A stretch of DNA of 64,000 nucleotides from Posidoniimonas polymericola (GCF_007859935.1 NZ_SJPO01000001.1:372001-436000); one strand, 5' to 3'. Shown: positions 33,804 to 43,407, counted from the stretch's first letter. Notes: generated by a model not told the origin, from the sequence alone. Numbers and translations are program-made.

Positions 33804-34406
33804 ATGAGCACCGCCGCTGGCCAACCCGATCTGCCCCTCTCGTTCTCCCTGCCGCAGACGCTGGGGCCGTACCGGGCGGCGGACTATCTGAAGCTGCCCG
33901 AGGGCGAGCCGGTTGAGCTGATCCGAGGGGAGTACATTGTGTCGCCGGCGCCGAACTATACGCATCAAGCAATATCGCTTTGCATGTCTGCGTTACTGCT
34001 TGAGTGGACCAAGCAGGGTGGGGGGCGAGGCGCAGCGGCGCCTTTTGACGTGAAGCTGTCAGACTCCACAATTGTCCAGCCCGACCTTGCGTATGTGTCG
34101 CTCGCTCGCAAGGACGTTATCAAGGAGCGTGCCGAGGGCGCCCCGGATCTGGTCGTCGAGATTGTCAGCCCCTCGAACGCCGCCCGCGACCGGGTTCACA
34201 AGCTGGCGCTCTACGCCGAGCACGGCGTGCCGGAGTACTGGATCGTTGACCCCGCGGAGCGGGTGATCGAGTTCTTGCTGCTCGACGGCGACCGCTACAA
34301 GGTCGAGCCGCTCACCAGCGACTCGTACCAGTCGCCGCGGCTGGCGGAGGTGTCGATCGACCTGCGGGAGTTCTGGGCGGACGTCGCGAAGCTGATCGGC
34401 GGTTGA
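33804..34406 (+). CDS. Uma2 family (DUF820) putative endonuclease
   Basis: The 200-residue protein has the Uma2 layout: YLKLPEGEPVELIRGEYIVSPAPNY at the front, then IVQPDLAYVS and APDLVVEIVSPSNAARDR, the PD-(D/E)XK-type acidic positions, and YAEHGVPEYWIVDPAERVIE. The family is abundant in cyanobacteria and planctomycetes and is predicted to be nuclease-like, with unknown biological role. Its start lies 47 bp from the broken small gene on the opposite strand. It has no toxin-antitoxin partner that I can see. Confidence 0.88.
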   Translation: MSTAAGQPDLPLSFSLPQTLGPYRAADYLKLPEGEPVELIRGEYIVSPAPNYTHQAISLCMSALLLEWTKQGGGRGAAAPFDVKLSDSTIVQPDLAYVSLARKDVIKERAEGAPDLVVEIVSPSNAARDRVHKLALYAEHGVPEYWIVDPAERVIEFLLLDGDRYKVEPLTSDSYQSPRLAEVSIDLREFWADVAKLIGG

Positions 34407-34413
34407 GTCGGGC

Positions 34414-35412
34414 TCAGCCCTTCTCGGCCAGCATCTTGTCGAGCGCGGCGAACACGCCCTCGCTGGCGCGTTCCATCTCGGCGACCGCGGCGGGGACCCC
34501 CTGGCGGTCGGAGCCGGGTCCGAGCATCGAGAAGATCTTGCGGGTCGCCTCGTGGACGCCGGCGTGGGGACGCTCGAGTGTAGCGTAGGACGGCGCCCGC
34601 GAGAAGTTCTCCTTGCCGGCGCCGCTGCCGTACCACTTGCCTAGGCGGCAGCCGGTGCTGTCGACGAAGTCGAAGGTCGGCTTGTCCGACAGGATGCTCA
34701 GGTACGTGTTCACCTTCCACAGCACGTGGTCGAGCTTGGCCAGGCTCATGAACACGCGGTCGCTGGTCGCGACCAGCCGCTCCTGGGTCTGGGCGTTCTG
34801 CTCGCGGGCCGAATCGAGGGTCGACTCGAACGAGGTGATGGTCCCCTCGATCCGTCCGGTGCGCTCGTCGAGCCGCTGGATCCCCTCGGACAGGTCGGTC
34901 GACGAGCGGCGGATCTCACCGACGGTCTTGGCGATCTGGCTGGCCGCCTTCTGCGACTGGTCCGACAGCTCCTTGACCTCGGTGGCGACCACCGCGAAGC
35001 CGCGGCCCGACTCGCCGGCGCGGGCGGCCTCGATCGTGGCGTTCAGCGCCAAGAGGTTGGTCTGGTCGGCGATGTCGCGGATCGAGCCCGCGACGTCGCC
35101 CACGGCGTGCAGCTGCGAGTCGGACTTCGCGACGTGCTCCCGCGCCAGCGAGACATCCTGGCGCATGACCTCGGCGCCGGAACGGATCTCGGCGAATTGG
35201 CGGGACATTTCGGCGAACAGCTCGGCCGCCTCTGCCAGCAGGCGGTCATTCTCTTGATTGTGCGCAACCGACTCGGCCAGGTTCGACTGGATATTGGCCA
35301 GCGCCGTGCGGAGGTGGTCGTTCTCTGCACGGAGCATCGCGACGAGTTCGTCGTTGGCGCGGGCGTGGTCGGTGGGGGCTTCGAGGGTGCTGTTCATCTT
35401 GGTGGCTGCCAT
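34414..35412 (-). CDS. Soluble methyl-accepting chemotaxis-type receptor with CZB domain
   Basis: The 332-residue protein has no transmembrane segment. A coiled-coil N-terminus leads into the receptor signalling hairpin ([22 protein letters not shown], then [18 protein letters not shown]). The C-terminus is a chemoreceptor zinc-binding (CZB) domain: [25 protein letters not shown], and later His residues (ERPHAGVHE), consistent with a His3-Cys zinc site that can sense oxidants or zinc. It should act in the cytoplasm on CheA/CheW, none of which is in this window. ATG 35412 is preferred; ATG 35397 (MNSTLEAP) is also possible. Confidence 0.9.
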   Translation of the reverse strand: MAATKMNSTLEAPTDHARANDELVAMLRAENDHLRTALANIQSNLAESVAHNQENDRLLAEAAELFAEMSRQFAEIRSGAEVMRQDVSLAREHVAKSDSQLHAVGDVAGSIRDIADQTNLLALNATIEAARAGESGRGFAVVATEVKELSDQSQKAASQIAKTVGEIRRSSTDLSEGIQRLDERTGRIEGTITSFESTLDSAREQNAQTQERLVATSDRVFMSLAKLDHVLWKVNTYLSILSDKPTFDFVDSTGCRLGKWYGSGAGKENFSRAPSYATLERPHAGVHEATRKIFSMLGPGSDRQGVPAAVAEMERASEGVFAALDKMLAEKG

Positions 35413-35607
35413 CAGGGTGCGAGGGGCGTCCGTCCGCCAGGACGCCGTGTAGAAGCCTAGGACACCCACGGGGCTATTCCGCTGAGCCGCCCCTCGATTG
35501 CGGGAGCGTGAGCCGGCGGGGCGTCGCGCCCCGCACCGTATCGCAGCATACGCCGGTTTTGACGGTTCTGCGAGAAGCGCGCCCGCGTCCAGTGTAGCAA
35601 CGGGCCA

Positions 35608-36489
35608 CTAACGCCGTCGCCGCAGCGCGAGCGACGGCGTCGCGAATAGCAGCAGCAGCGTCGCGGACCCGGGTTCAGGGATTAACTGGATGAACCCGCC
35701 CACGTCGGGGATCACGACTACCCGGAACACGTTGGGCGGCGGGCCCGGCAGCATCGCGCCTGCCTTCTTGTCGACCGTCACGCGGAAAAAGCCGTCCACC
35801 GAAAATCGGTCGTCAAACGCCGGCATCACGATGGGGCCGAACACGCCGTTGTCGTTCAGCACGGTCGAGGCGTTCAGGCCCCCGGCGACATTGAACGCGT
35901 CGAAGGTCTCGGTGTCCGACAGGGTGACCGCCGCCGCGCCGGGCGCGCCGGTCGTGGTGTCGGTCCAGGTGGCCGAGAATTCGTAATTGATCCGGTAGCC
36001 TTCCGGGGCGAAGCCGTTGAGGCCCAGCGTGAGGCTCAGCGGGACCGCGGGGATGCCGGTTCCATCGACGAAGAAGTCGAGGTTAAAGTCGAACCGGTAC
36101 TCGATCACGCCGTCGCCGGCCGCCAGGTCGCCGTTGTCGGTGAACGCGCCCGAGGGCGCGACGGTGAACACGCCGAAGTGGTTGCTGTTGCTAGGGTCGA
36201 AGGGGGAGGACTGGGTCCAGTGGGAGAAGGCCCCGACCGCCTGCACGACCGACTGATTGGGCGGGTCGCTGGAGACCGCGCCTTGAGAGACGAGACTCCC
36301 CTTGTCCAGTTGCGGGATGATGCCGGGGAGGCCATTGAGCGGCGAGGTCGAGGTTTGGACGCCGACGTCGGTGAAGTCGGCGGTCAGGGACCACAACCCG
36401 GTTCCGGTGCTGCCCCGAGTTCCCGCCAACGCTAGGCCACCGGGCGACGCTACTACGGCCGCAACCAACACGCACCAGTGCGCTCGCAT
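35608..36489 (-). CDS. PEP-CTERM sorted extracellular protein
   Basis: The 293-residue protein has a signal peptide (MRAHWCVLVAAVVASPGGLALA), a beta-rich body with many Thr/Asn/Gly, and a C-terminal sorting signal IPEPGSATLLLLFATPSLAL followed by RRRR. That tripartite tail is recognised by an exosortase, which cleaves it and anchors or exports the protein. There is no enzyme motif. The ATG at 36489 follows GGGAGTTGGG, a usable Shine-Dalgarno sequence. The body resembles other orphan planctomycete PEP-CTERM proteins, and its function is unknown. Confidence 0.88.
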   Translation of the reverse strand: MRAHWCVLVAAVVASPGGLALAGTRGSTGTGLWSLTADFTDVGVQTSTSPLNGLPGIIPQLDKGSLVSQGAVSSDPPNQSVVQAVGAFSHWTQSSPFDPSNSNHFGVFTVAPSGAFTDNGDLAAGDGVIEYRFDFNLDFFVDGTGIPAVPLSLTLGLNGFAPEGYRINYEFSATWTDTTTGAPGAAAVTLSDTETFDAFNVAGGLNASTVLNDNGVFGPIVMPAFDDRFSVDGFFRVTVDKKAGAMLPGPPPNVFRVVVIPDVGGFIQLIPEPGSATLLLLFATPSLALRRRR

Positions 36490-36666
36490 GAGACCCAACT
36501 CCCTTCGAGAAATGAGTGGAAGAACTAGGGACGCCGCAGCTATGTGAGGAAGCCCGATTCCGAGGAGGGTAGCACCACGCTCGCAGGCCGACAAGCACAC
36601 GGGGCGCCAGCGGCGCGACTGCCGGCGCCACGTGGTGAATCTCTAGATCCCGACTAGCTGAGAGGC

Positions 36667-37524
36667 TTACCGGCGCCCGAGCAGCGGGAAGAACTGCCCG
36701 CCGAGCGGCTGACCCTTGGGGACCGCGGGCACGCCCTCAAGCAGCGGCTCGTCGGAGTCGCTCGCGACGCCGTCCGCCACCAGGTTGACGACGACCACGC
36801 GGCGGGGGCGGTCGCTCTTGTTGGCGGGCGAGCCGTGCACCGTGAGCGGCGCGTGGAACGCCGCGTGGCCGCGCGGCGCAACCACGGAGACCGGCGCCTC
36901 GAGTGCGGCGTACTGCTCTGCGGTCAGCACGCCGCGGATTGCTTGCATGTCGCCGGCCAGGCCGGTCACCGGCAGGAGTTCCCAATTGTGGCTGCCGGGG
37001 ACGTACTGGATGGTGCCGTTGTCGGCGTCGCAGTCGTCCAGCGGGATCCAGATAGTGAGGTGCCGCATCGGCTTGGTGCGGGTCCAGTACGAGTAGTCCT
37101 GGTGCCAGGCCACAACGCCGCCGTGGTGGGCCGGTTTGCAGAACAGCTGGTCGTGCCAGAAGCGGGGCGGCGCGCCGAGCAGCTGCCGCGCTGCGCCGAC
37201 CAGCAGCGGGTTCCACAGCAGGTCGTGGAAACCTTCACGCAGCCGCCAGGCGCCCAACGCGTGGAACAAGGCCGTGTCGGGCGTGGTCGACTCGTTCGTG
37301 TGGTACTCGTACCACAGCTCGCGGCCGGCGTGGACGGGGTCGAAGAACTCGTCGAGCTCGCGGCACAACGCGTCGCACTGCTCGCCGGTCAGCAGCGGGA
37401 CGCCCGCGAGGAACCCCTGGCGGCCAAATGCGTCGACCTGGTTGGCCGATAGCGGGGCAGGGGAGACACCATCGGCGGGCGGGAACAGCCCGCCGATGGG
37501 GCGGTGGACGGTAGAGAGATCCAT
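36667..37524 (-). CDS. Phytanoyl-CoA dioxygenase (PhyH) family oxygenase
   Basis: The 285-residue cytoplasmic protein fits the Fe(II)/2-oxoglutarate PhyH fold. VAWHQDYSYWTR carries the HxD metal pair, IPLDDCDADNGTIQYVPGSHNW is the typical strand after it, and APLTVHGSPANKSDRPRR holds the distal His and the 2-oxoglutarate-binding Arg. It likely hydroxylates a small molecule; the substrate is unknown and no biosynthetic cluster surrounds it. The ATG at 37524 was chosen because the upstream in-frame extension is Cys/Arg-rich and unlike the family. Confidence 0.9.
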   Translation of the reverse strand: MDLSTVHRPIGGLFPPADGVSPAPLSANQVDAFGRQGFLAGVPLLTGEQCDALCRELDEFFDPVHAGRELWYEYHTNESTTPDTALFHALGAWRLREGFHDLLWNPLLVGAARQLLGAPPRFWHDQLFCKPAHHGGVVAWHQDYSYWTRTKPMRHLTIWIPLDDCDADNGTIQYVPGSHNWELLPVTGLAGDMQAIRGVLTAEQYAALEAPVSVVAPRGHAAFHAPLTVHGSPANKSDRPRRVVVVNLVADGVASDSDEPLLEGVPAVPKGQPLGGQFFPLLGRR

Positions 37525-37711
37525 GCAAGTTTCCCTGTCCAGGGCGGTGCGGGGCTGCTGTGTGTCGCATTCTCGACGATGAAATTGTAACCGATCGGCG
37601 TTGTCCGGTATTAGGGGATGGCCCGTTTGTGCGCCGCACGGAACAGAACAGAAGACGCAGCGGCCCCGCCCGAGGCAGGCGGAGCCGCCCACTACGAGGC
37701 GGATTCCGCGA

Positions 37712-39289
37712 ATGAGTTCAGGCACGCGTTTGCGCTATTGTTTTCTGCTCACCCTGGGCACGATCGGCCCGCTGCTGGTGAGCACCCTGGCCCACGCCGA
37801 CGTCTTCCCGCGGCGGGGCGTCTCGAAGAGCACCGGAGCCCGGGACGGCATCTACCTGGTGCTGCGTGACGTCGGCGACAGCCCGCTCTCGGCGTCGGAC
37901 GTCACCCGGATCCGCACCAGCGAAGAGCAGACCCGCCGCTTCTACGCCGAGAACTCCGGCGGCAAGTTCGACATCGCCTACGACCACATCCTCGACGTGC
38001 CGCTGACGCTCAACGCGGACCGCACCCGGCCCGAGGGCTGGTTCGAGCTGGCCGAGAACTACGTCCGCAGCAACTACGGCATCGAGCCGGAAGACTTCCA
38101 CCTCAACGTGTTCGACGTCGAGCGCACCACGCCGGACCCGAACCAGGGCTGGTCGGGCATCGCGATCATCCCCAGCAACAACATCGCCGTGCAGCCGGAC
38201 GTGTCGAGCAGCTGGGGGCAGATCGTCGTGGACCACGAGCTGGGCCACCGCATCGGCGCGCCGCACTCGGGCGCCTACCGCGCGGTCAACGACAACAACT
38301 ACAAGCCGTACGTTTGGGACGCCGCCGCCGGCCAATACGCTGTGTACAACTCCGACCTGCACGGCCACCAGGCGATGCCGCTCGGCATCCACAAGGACGA
38401 GTACGGCAACCCCTTCAGCGTGATGGGCAACATCAGCCACGAAGACTTCGCCATCAGCGACAAGCTGCACACCTACGGCTGGCTCAACGAGGACCAGGTG
38501 CCGGAGCTGTCGGAGCTGGGCGAGGGGACCTACCGCATCTACGCCCACGACACGCTCGAGAGCGTCTACAACGATGCGAACGATGTGTACGGCGTCACGG
38601 AAACCTACCAGCCCGACAAGCTGTACGGGCTGACCTACACCCGGCGGGCCGAACGCTTCAACACCAGCCGCGGCCAGTTCGAGCAGTACAACCAAGAGCT
38701 GACGATCGAGTACCGCGCCGGCCGTGGCGGCGTGCAGTTTTACCTCGACAACGCCGTCATCGACCTCGACCTTGAGGGCGGCTCCGACCGCAACAACCGC
38801 GAGCGCGAGCTCGAGTCGGGCAAGAGGGTTAGCGACCTCGACTTCGCCACCTCGGTCTTCTACACCAACACCGAGGGGGAAGACTTCCTCAGCTTCAACC
38901 CCCCCGCCCCCACGGACGTCTGGGACCTGAACGATTCCTACTTCGACTTCCGCGCCCTGCGGGGGTACAGCGACGAGTTTGGCTCGTTCATCGACCTGCA
39001 GGTCACCGCGCTCTACCGCCACCCCGACGGTGACTACAACGACGACGGCGTTGTTGACGCGGCCGACTACGTCGTGTGGCGTGACAACCGCCGGGCGGAT
39101 CCGGGCACGCTGCCCAACGACCCGAACAACGTCCGGATCGGCACGGCCCAGTACCAGACCTGGCTCGACAACTACGGCGCCACGAAGTTCGGCGGGTCGG
39201 CCACCGCTGCCGCCGCCGTGCCCGAGCCCGCCGCCTGGGCCCTGGCGTGCCTGGCCCTGATCGCGACGCGTCGACGCGGCCGGGCTTAG
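37712..39289 (+). CDS. Secreted metzincin-type metalloprotease with dockerin-like segment and PEP-CTERM tail (copy 1)
   Basis: The 525-residue protein has a signal peptide to about residue 28. The zinc site is HELGHRIGAPH (H175, E176, H179, G182, H185), an exact HExxHxxGxxH metzincin consensus, and the Met-turn candidate is PFSVMGNIS near 240. A dockerin type I-like stretch (DGDYNDDGVVDAADYVVW) precedes the sorting tail VPEPAAWALACLALIA-TRRRGRA. It likely digests protein at the cell surface. The family is not one I can name more precisely, although M11/gametolysin-like peptidases share the layout. A close paralog follows 197 bp downstream. Confidence 0.85.
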   Translation: MSSGTRLRYCFLLTLGTIGPLLVSTLAHADVFPRRGVSKSTGARDGIYLVLRDVGDSPLSASDVTRIRTSEEQTRRFYAENSGGKFDIAYDHILDVPLTLNADRTRPEGWFELAENYVRSNYGIEPEDFHLNVFDVERTTPDPNQGWSGIAIIPSNNIAVQPDVSSSWGQIVVDHELGHRIGAPHSGAYRAVNDNNYKPYVWDAAAGQYAVYNSDLHGHQAMPLGIHKDEYGNPFSVMGNISHEDFAISDKLHTYGWLNEDQVPELSELGEGTYRIYAHDTLESVYNDANDVYGVTETYQPDKLYGLTYTRRAERFNTSRGQFEQYNQELTIEYRAGRGGVQFYLDNAVIDLDLEGGSDRNNRERELESGKRVSDLDFATSVFYTNTEGEDFLSFNPPAPTDVWDLNDSYFDFRALRGYSDEFGSFIDLQVTALYRHPDGDYNDDGVVDAADYVVWRDNRRADPGTLPNDPNNVRIGTAQYQTWLDNYGATKFGGSATAAAAVPEPAAWALACLALIATRRRGRA

Positions 39290-39486
39290 CCCCCCGGGCC
39301 GGCGCCTGCGGGACGCCGCGACCGACCCTGCCCGACACGGTGGTCGTCGGTCTGGCCGATTCTGTTGAAAACGACGCTCAGAAAACGCTCATCCCTGGCG
39401 TTTGCTTGTTGGGGAAGCGGTCTGCTCTGATCGCGGCTACGGGCTGCTGATCCTCCCCACGGAACCAAATAGGCGGAGGTTGGCTG

Positions 39487-41124
39487 ATGACTCGAGGCGG
39501 CTGCGCGCAGACGGTGTGGGTTGGTTTAGCGGCGGTCGTCGGGGTGATGGCGTCGGCCGCGGCCGACGCGGCCGTGTTCCCTGGTGCGGGCAGCAATAAG
39601 AGCACCGGGCTCCGGTCGGCCCTCTACATGAAGGTCCGCGACGTCGACGACGCGCCGTTGACGATTGACGAGCGGCAGACAATCGAGAGCGTCGAGGAGA
39701 AGACCCGCCGCTTCTACGCCGCCAGCTCCGGCGGCCAGTTCGACATCCGCTTCGACCAGGTGGTCGACGTCGCGCTCCAGCTCAATGCCGACGGCACACG
39801 CCCCAACCAGTGGTTCGCCAAGTCCGAGGACTACGTCCGCGATACCTACGGAATCGAGCCAGAGGACTTCCACCTCAACCTGTTCGATGTCAACCGCACG
39901 ACCGCCGATCCGAACCAGGGCTGGTCGGGCATCGCCATCCTGCCCGGCAACAACATTGCCGTGCAGGCCAACGTGGCGAACAGCTGGGGGCAGATCGTTG
40001 TGGACCACGAGCTGGGCCACCGCATTGGCACGCCGCACTCTGGCGCCTACCGCGCTGTCAACAACGCCAACTACACCCCCTACGTCTGGGACGCAGACCA
40101 GAACGAGTACGCAGTGTACAACTCGACAGCGCACGGGCTGCAGCCGACCACCTTCGGCATGCAGCTCGACAGCTACGGCAACCCCTTCAGCGTGATGGGC
40201 AACATCAGCCACGACCAGTTTTCGGTGAAGACCAAGCACGACAAGTTCGGCTGGCTTACCGACCAGCAGGTCCCTGACCTGGCCGACCTGGCGGACGGGA
40301 CCTACCGCATCTACGCGCACGACGAGCTCGAGGTGGTCTACGACGAGGCGAACGACGCCTACGGGGTCGAGTCAACCTACGCCGCCGATAAGCTGTACGG
40401 CCTGCAGTACTCGCGGGGCGGCGAGCAGTTCAACCCCGACCGCCGCCGCTTCGAGCCCTCCACGCAGAACCTGACGCTCGAGTACCGCAGCGGCCGCGAC
40501 GGCGTGCAGTTCTACCTCGGCGGCGCGATCCTGGACCTCGACCTCGAGGGGGGAACCAACCGCAGCGGCCGGGAGAAGGAGCTCGAGGTCGGCCAGACGC
40601 TCAGCGACCTCGACATCGGCGTGTCGACCTTCTGGACCAGCGCCGACGGCCAGGACTTCCTCAGTTTCAATCCGCCTGCGCCGACCGACCCGTTCGAGCT
40701 GAGCAGCGTCTGGCGGGAGTTCTCGGTGCTGGGGACCGCCGCCGACGAGGTCGGCAGCTACATCGAGGTCGCGGTCTCGTCGGTGACGGCCGGCATCTTG
40801 GGCGACCTCAACGGCGACACGCTGCTCGACCAGTTCGACCTCATTCTGTTCCGCGACAACTGGCTGAACGACCTCTCGGGCCTCGACCGCCTGTCGCGGC
40901 GTTCCCTCGGCGACCTCGACGGCGACGGCCGCGTCGACAGCGACGACTGGTCGCTGCTCCGCGGCGCCTTTGCGACGCAGGGCGTGTCAGTGGTCGGCGG
41001 GGCTGTCGTGCCAGAGCCGACGGCGGCTATGCTGCTGCTGCTCGGCGCGGTGGTCGGCTCCGCCCGCCGGACCCTCCGCGATTCAACCGCACTCGATTCT
41101 TCGACCTCGCCAGGACACCCGTGA
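39487..41124 (+). CDS. Secreted metzincin-type metalloprotease with dockerin-like segment and PEP-CTERM tail (copy 2)
   Basis: The 545-residue paralog of the preceding protease has nearly the same order: signal peptide, TRRFYAASSGGQFDIRFDQ, zinc site HELGHRIGTPH, Met-turn PFSVMGNIS and LDLDLEGGTNRSGREKELE. Its dockerin-like part is longer (GDLNGDTLLDQFDLILF and GDLDGDGRVDSDDWSLL). The sorting motif VPEPTAAMLLLLGAVVG is followed by RR and then about 20 extra residues (TLRDSTALDSSTSPGHP), unusual because PEP-CTERM tails normally end at the Arg cluster. Its TGA shares a base with the next start codon (TGATG), giving translational coupling. Confidence 0.85.
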   Translation: MTRGGCAQTVWVGLAAVVGVMASAAADAAVFPGAGSNKSTGLRSALYMKVRDVDDAPLTIDERQTIESVEEKTRRFYAASSGGQFDIRFDQVVDVALQLNADGTRPNQWFAKSEDYVRDTYGIEPEDFHLNLFDVNRTTADPNQGWSGIAILPGNNIAVQANVANSWGQIVVDHELGHRIGTPHSGAYRAVNNANYTPYVWDADQNEYAVYNSTAHGLQPTTFGMQLDSYGNPFSVMGNISHDQFSVKTKHDKFGWLTDQQVPDLADLADGTYRIYAHDELEVVYDEANDAYGVESTYAADKLYGLQYSRGGEQFNPDRRRFEPSTQNLTLEYRSGRDGVQFYLGGAILDLDLEGGTNRSGREKELEVGQTLSDLDIGVSTFWTSADGQDFLSFNPPAPTDPFELSSVWREFSVLGTAADEVGSYIEVAVSSVTAGILGDLNGDTLLDQFDLILFRDNWLNDLSGLDRLSRRSLGDLDGDGRVDSDDWSLLRGAFATQGVSVVGGAVVPEPTAAMLLLLGAVVGSARRTLRDSTALDSSTSPGHP

Positions 41125-42077
41125 TGCTCCGATCTTTGCTGCTGATAAACACGCTGCTAGTGACGAATCTGCTGGCTTGCGCGAGCGCCGCGGAGTCGGC
41201 GATCGAGGCCGGCCGCCGGGTGCTGGCCGCCGACTACAGCGTCGGCCGCATTGCGCTGATCGACCCCGACGGATCGATTGCCTGGGAGCACAAGATCGGC
41301 CCGATCCACGACCTGCAGCTGCTCGACAACGGCCACGTGCTGTTTCAGCTCTCGTGGACCCGCATCGTGGAGGTCGACCCGGCCGACAACCGCATTGTGT
41401 GGGAGTACGACAGCGCCGGGGGCGACAACCAGGGGCAGCGGGTCGAGGTGCACTCGTTCCAGCGGCTGCCCGACGGGCGCACAATGATCGCCGAGTCGGG
41501 GCCGGGCCGCGTCATCGAGGTTGACCAGGCAGGCGAGATCCGCCACGAGTTGAAGCTGAAGGTCGACCACCCCGACCCGCACCGCGACACCCGGCTGGTC
41601 CGCAAGCTGGCGAGCGGCAACTACCTGGTCGCCCACGAGGGGGACGGCGCCGTCCGCGAGTACGCGGCCGACGGCGAGGTGGTGTGGGAGTACGAGGTCC
41701 CGCTGTTCGGCCGCAAGCGTCGTGGCGGGCACGCCGCGGAGGCGTGGGGCAACGCCGTGTTCGCCGCCGAGCGGCTCGCGAATGGCAACACGCTGATCGC
41801 CACCGGCAACGGCCACGGCGTCATCGAGGTGACGCCTGACAAAGAGGTCGTCTGGCGGCTCAAGCAGCGGGACCTGCCGGGCGTGACGCTCGCCTGGGTC
41901 ACGACCCTGCAGCCGCTGCCCAGCGGCAATGTCATCCTAGGCAACTGCCACGCCGGGCCGGACAACCCGCAGATCGTCGAGGTGAATCGCGACAAACAGG
42001 TAGTGTGGTCGTTCGAGGATCATGAGAACTTCGGCGACGCGCTGTCCAATTCGTGGGTTGTCGGGGTAGGGGAATAG
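41124..42077 (+). CDS. Exported beta-propeller protein (PQQ-like/arylsulfotransferase-like)
   Basis: The 317-residue protein has an N-terminal export signal (MLRSLLLINTLLVTNLLACASAAES); LLAC could be a lipobox or ASA a signal peptidase I site. The rest is built of repeating blades ending in W-E-Y/H or V-W-x motifs (SIAWEHKIG, RIVWEYDSA, EVVWEYEVP, EVVWRLKQR, QVVWSFEDH), typical of PQQ-like propellers and arylsulfotransferase-like proteins. No catalytic residue can be assigned. The ATG overlaps the stop of the protease gene upstream, so the two are made together; it may bind or process the same surface substrate. Confidence 0.78.
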   Translation: MLRSLLLINTLLVTNLLACASAAESAIEAGRRVLAADYSVGRIALIDPDGSIAWEHKIGPIHDLQLLDNGHVLFQLSWTRIVEVDPADNRIVWEYDSAGGDNQGQRVEVHSFQRLPDGRTMIAESGPGRVIEVDQAGEIRHELKLKVDHPDPHRDTRLVRKLASGNYLVAHEGDGAVREYAADGEVVWEYEVPLFGRKRRGGHAAEAWGNAVFAAERLANGNTLIATGNGHGVIEVTPDKEVVWRLKQRDLPGVTLAWVTTLQPLPSGNVILGNCHAGPDNPQIVEVNRDKQVVWSFEDHENFGDALSNSWVVGVGE

Positions 42078-42193
42078 CGGCCGTGATTAGCCGTGCTCGT
42101 CTCCGCTTCCCAATGTTGGCCACGCGCGTATAGTGAAGTGTCCGGGCCCGATTTTGGCGCCTGGCGATCCTCCTTGATGCCCTTCCAACCGGC

Positions 42194-42916
42194 GTGCCAG
42201 CACCGACCGCACAACCCGATCCCGCCCCGCCCGAGACTGCCCAGCCCGAGCCCGCCAAGCCGGAGCTGGTCGTGCTGATCCACGGCATTGGGTCCACCCG
42301 CTGGCTGCTGTGGCCGCTAGCGCGTCGACTCCAGCGGGCGGGCTACGCGACGCGGCTGTGGGGCTACTTCTCGCTGCTGGGGTCAAACCGCCAGATCGGA
42401 CGGCGGCTGGCGGGGCACCTGCGGCGGCTGGCCGAGTCCGGCGAGTACGGGCGGGTGCACATCGTCGCGCACAGCATGGGCGGGATCGCGACCCGTTGCG
42501 CGCTCGCGGAATTCGAACAGCTCGGTGAGCGGACCCCGCACCTGCTCGGCAGGATCGTGATGGTCGGCACCCCCAACCGCGGCTCGCACACGGCCACCCA
42601 ACTCACGCGGCTGCACGGCCGTCTGAGCCCCACGCTGTACGAGCTGCGCGACACCCCCGACAGCTTTGTGAACAACCTCCCCGCGCCGCCCGAGCACGTC
42701 GAGATCGGCGTCATCGCGACCCGCGCCGACCGGGTGGTCGCACTCGACGCGACGCACCTCCCGGGGCAGCGCGACCATTGCCTGGTCGAGGGGATGCACA
42801 CCGGGGCGTTGTGGACGCCCGAGTGCGCCGGACAGGTCGAGCACTTCCTGCGGCACGGCGAATTCCACCGCGCCGACGCCCCGGCGCGGCTGACCGAGCG
42901 GGCGGTGCTGTCTTAG
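42194..42916 (+). CDS. Alpha/beta-hydrolase, lipase/PGAP1-like
   Basis: The 240-residue protein has ELVVLIHGIGSTRW (oxyanion region), VHIVAHSMGGIATR with the nucleophile Ser, a GTPNRGSH strand typical of lipases, then an acidic turn and a final His (GMHTGAL). It probably hydrolyses an ester, possibly of a lipid. The start is a GTG at 42194, followed by a Pro/Ala-rich lead of about 25 residues with no signal peptide, so it should be cytoplasmic. An ATG-based start is not available. It follows the propeller gene on the same strand. Confidence 0.85.
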   Translation: MPAPTAQPDPAPPETAQPEPAKPELVVLIHGIGSTRWLLWPLARRLQRAGYATRLWGYFSLLGSNRQIGRRLAGHLRRLAESGEYGRVHIVAHSMGGIATRCALAEFEQLGERTPHLLGRIVMVGTPNRGSHTATQLTRLHGRLSPTLYELRDTPDSFVNNLPAPPEHVEIGVIATRADRVVALDATHLPGQRDHCLVEGMHTGALWTPECAGQVEHFLRHGEFHRADAPARLTERAVLS

Positions 42917-42934
42917 CGGCTTCTGCCGGCAGGG

Positions 42935-43255
42935 CTACGGGCTGAGTGACTCGTTGAGCCACTTGCCGTACGCGTGGCTGGCGTGCGAGATCGGCGTCGC
43001 GATCACATCGGGCACGTCGTACGGGTGGAGCGAGCCGATCAGCTCGGCAACCTCGTCGAACGCGGCCGCGCGGCACTTCAGCGTGCAGACGTACTCCTCG
43101 GTCGACTCGACCTCGCCCTGCCAGCGGTAGGTGCTGGTCATCGGGCCGGCGATCTGCACGCAGGCGGCCAGGCGGCGGTCGACCAGCTCGGCGGCGATGC
43201 GTTCGGCGACCGCGCGGTCGCCGGTCGTGGTCTGGATCTGGACAAATTCGGTCAT
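42935..43255 (-). CDS. cutA: CutA-type divalent-cation tolerance protein
   Basis: The 106-residue protein matches CutA throughout: VQIQTTTGDRAVAERIAAEL, RRLAACVQIAGPMTSTYRWQGEVE, EEYVCTLKCRAAAFDEV and LHPYDVPDVIATPISHASHAYGKWL. CutA forms a very stable trimer with a PII-like fold. Its link to copper tolerance in E. coli is weak, so the name should not be read as a function. It is convergent with the hydrolase gene. Confidence 0.95.
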   Translation of the reverse strand: MTEFVQIQTTTGDRAVAERIAAELVDRRLAACVQIAGPMTSTYRWQGEVESTEEYVCTLKCRAAAFDEVAELIGSLHPYDVPDVIATPISHASHAYGKWLNESLSP

Positions 43256-43407
43256 GCTGGTTTTGACGTTGAATGGTTGGGGGTTGGGCGGCCATTCTAC
43301 ACGATCGCGAGCATTTTCTTGCGGGGCGCCGTGGCGTCTGCTAGTGTCGATAGGGGAACGGCACGCACGACGCGCGCCGATCCTCCTCTCTTTTTCCGGG
43401 CCGTGCG

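Noticed and set aside
33472-33807. 111-residue plus-strand frame
   Set aside because: It is the complement of the better-supported broken small gene on the minus strand and has no features of its own.
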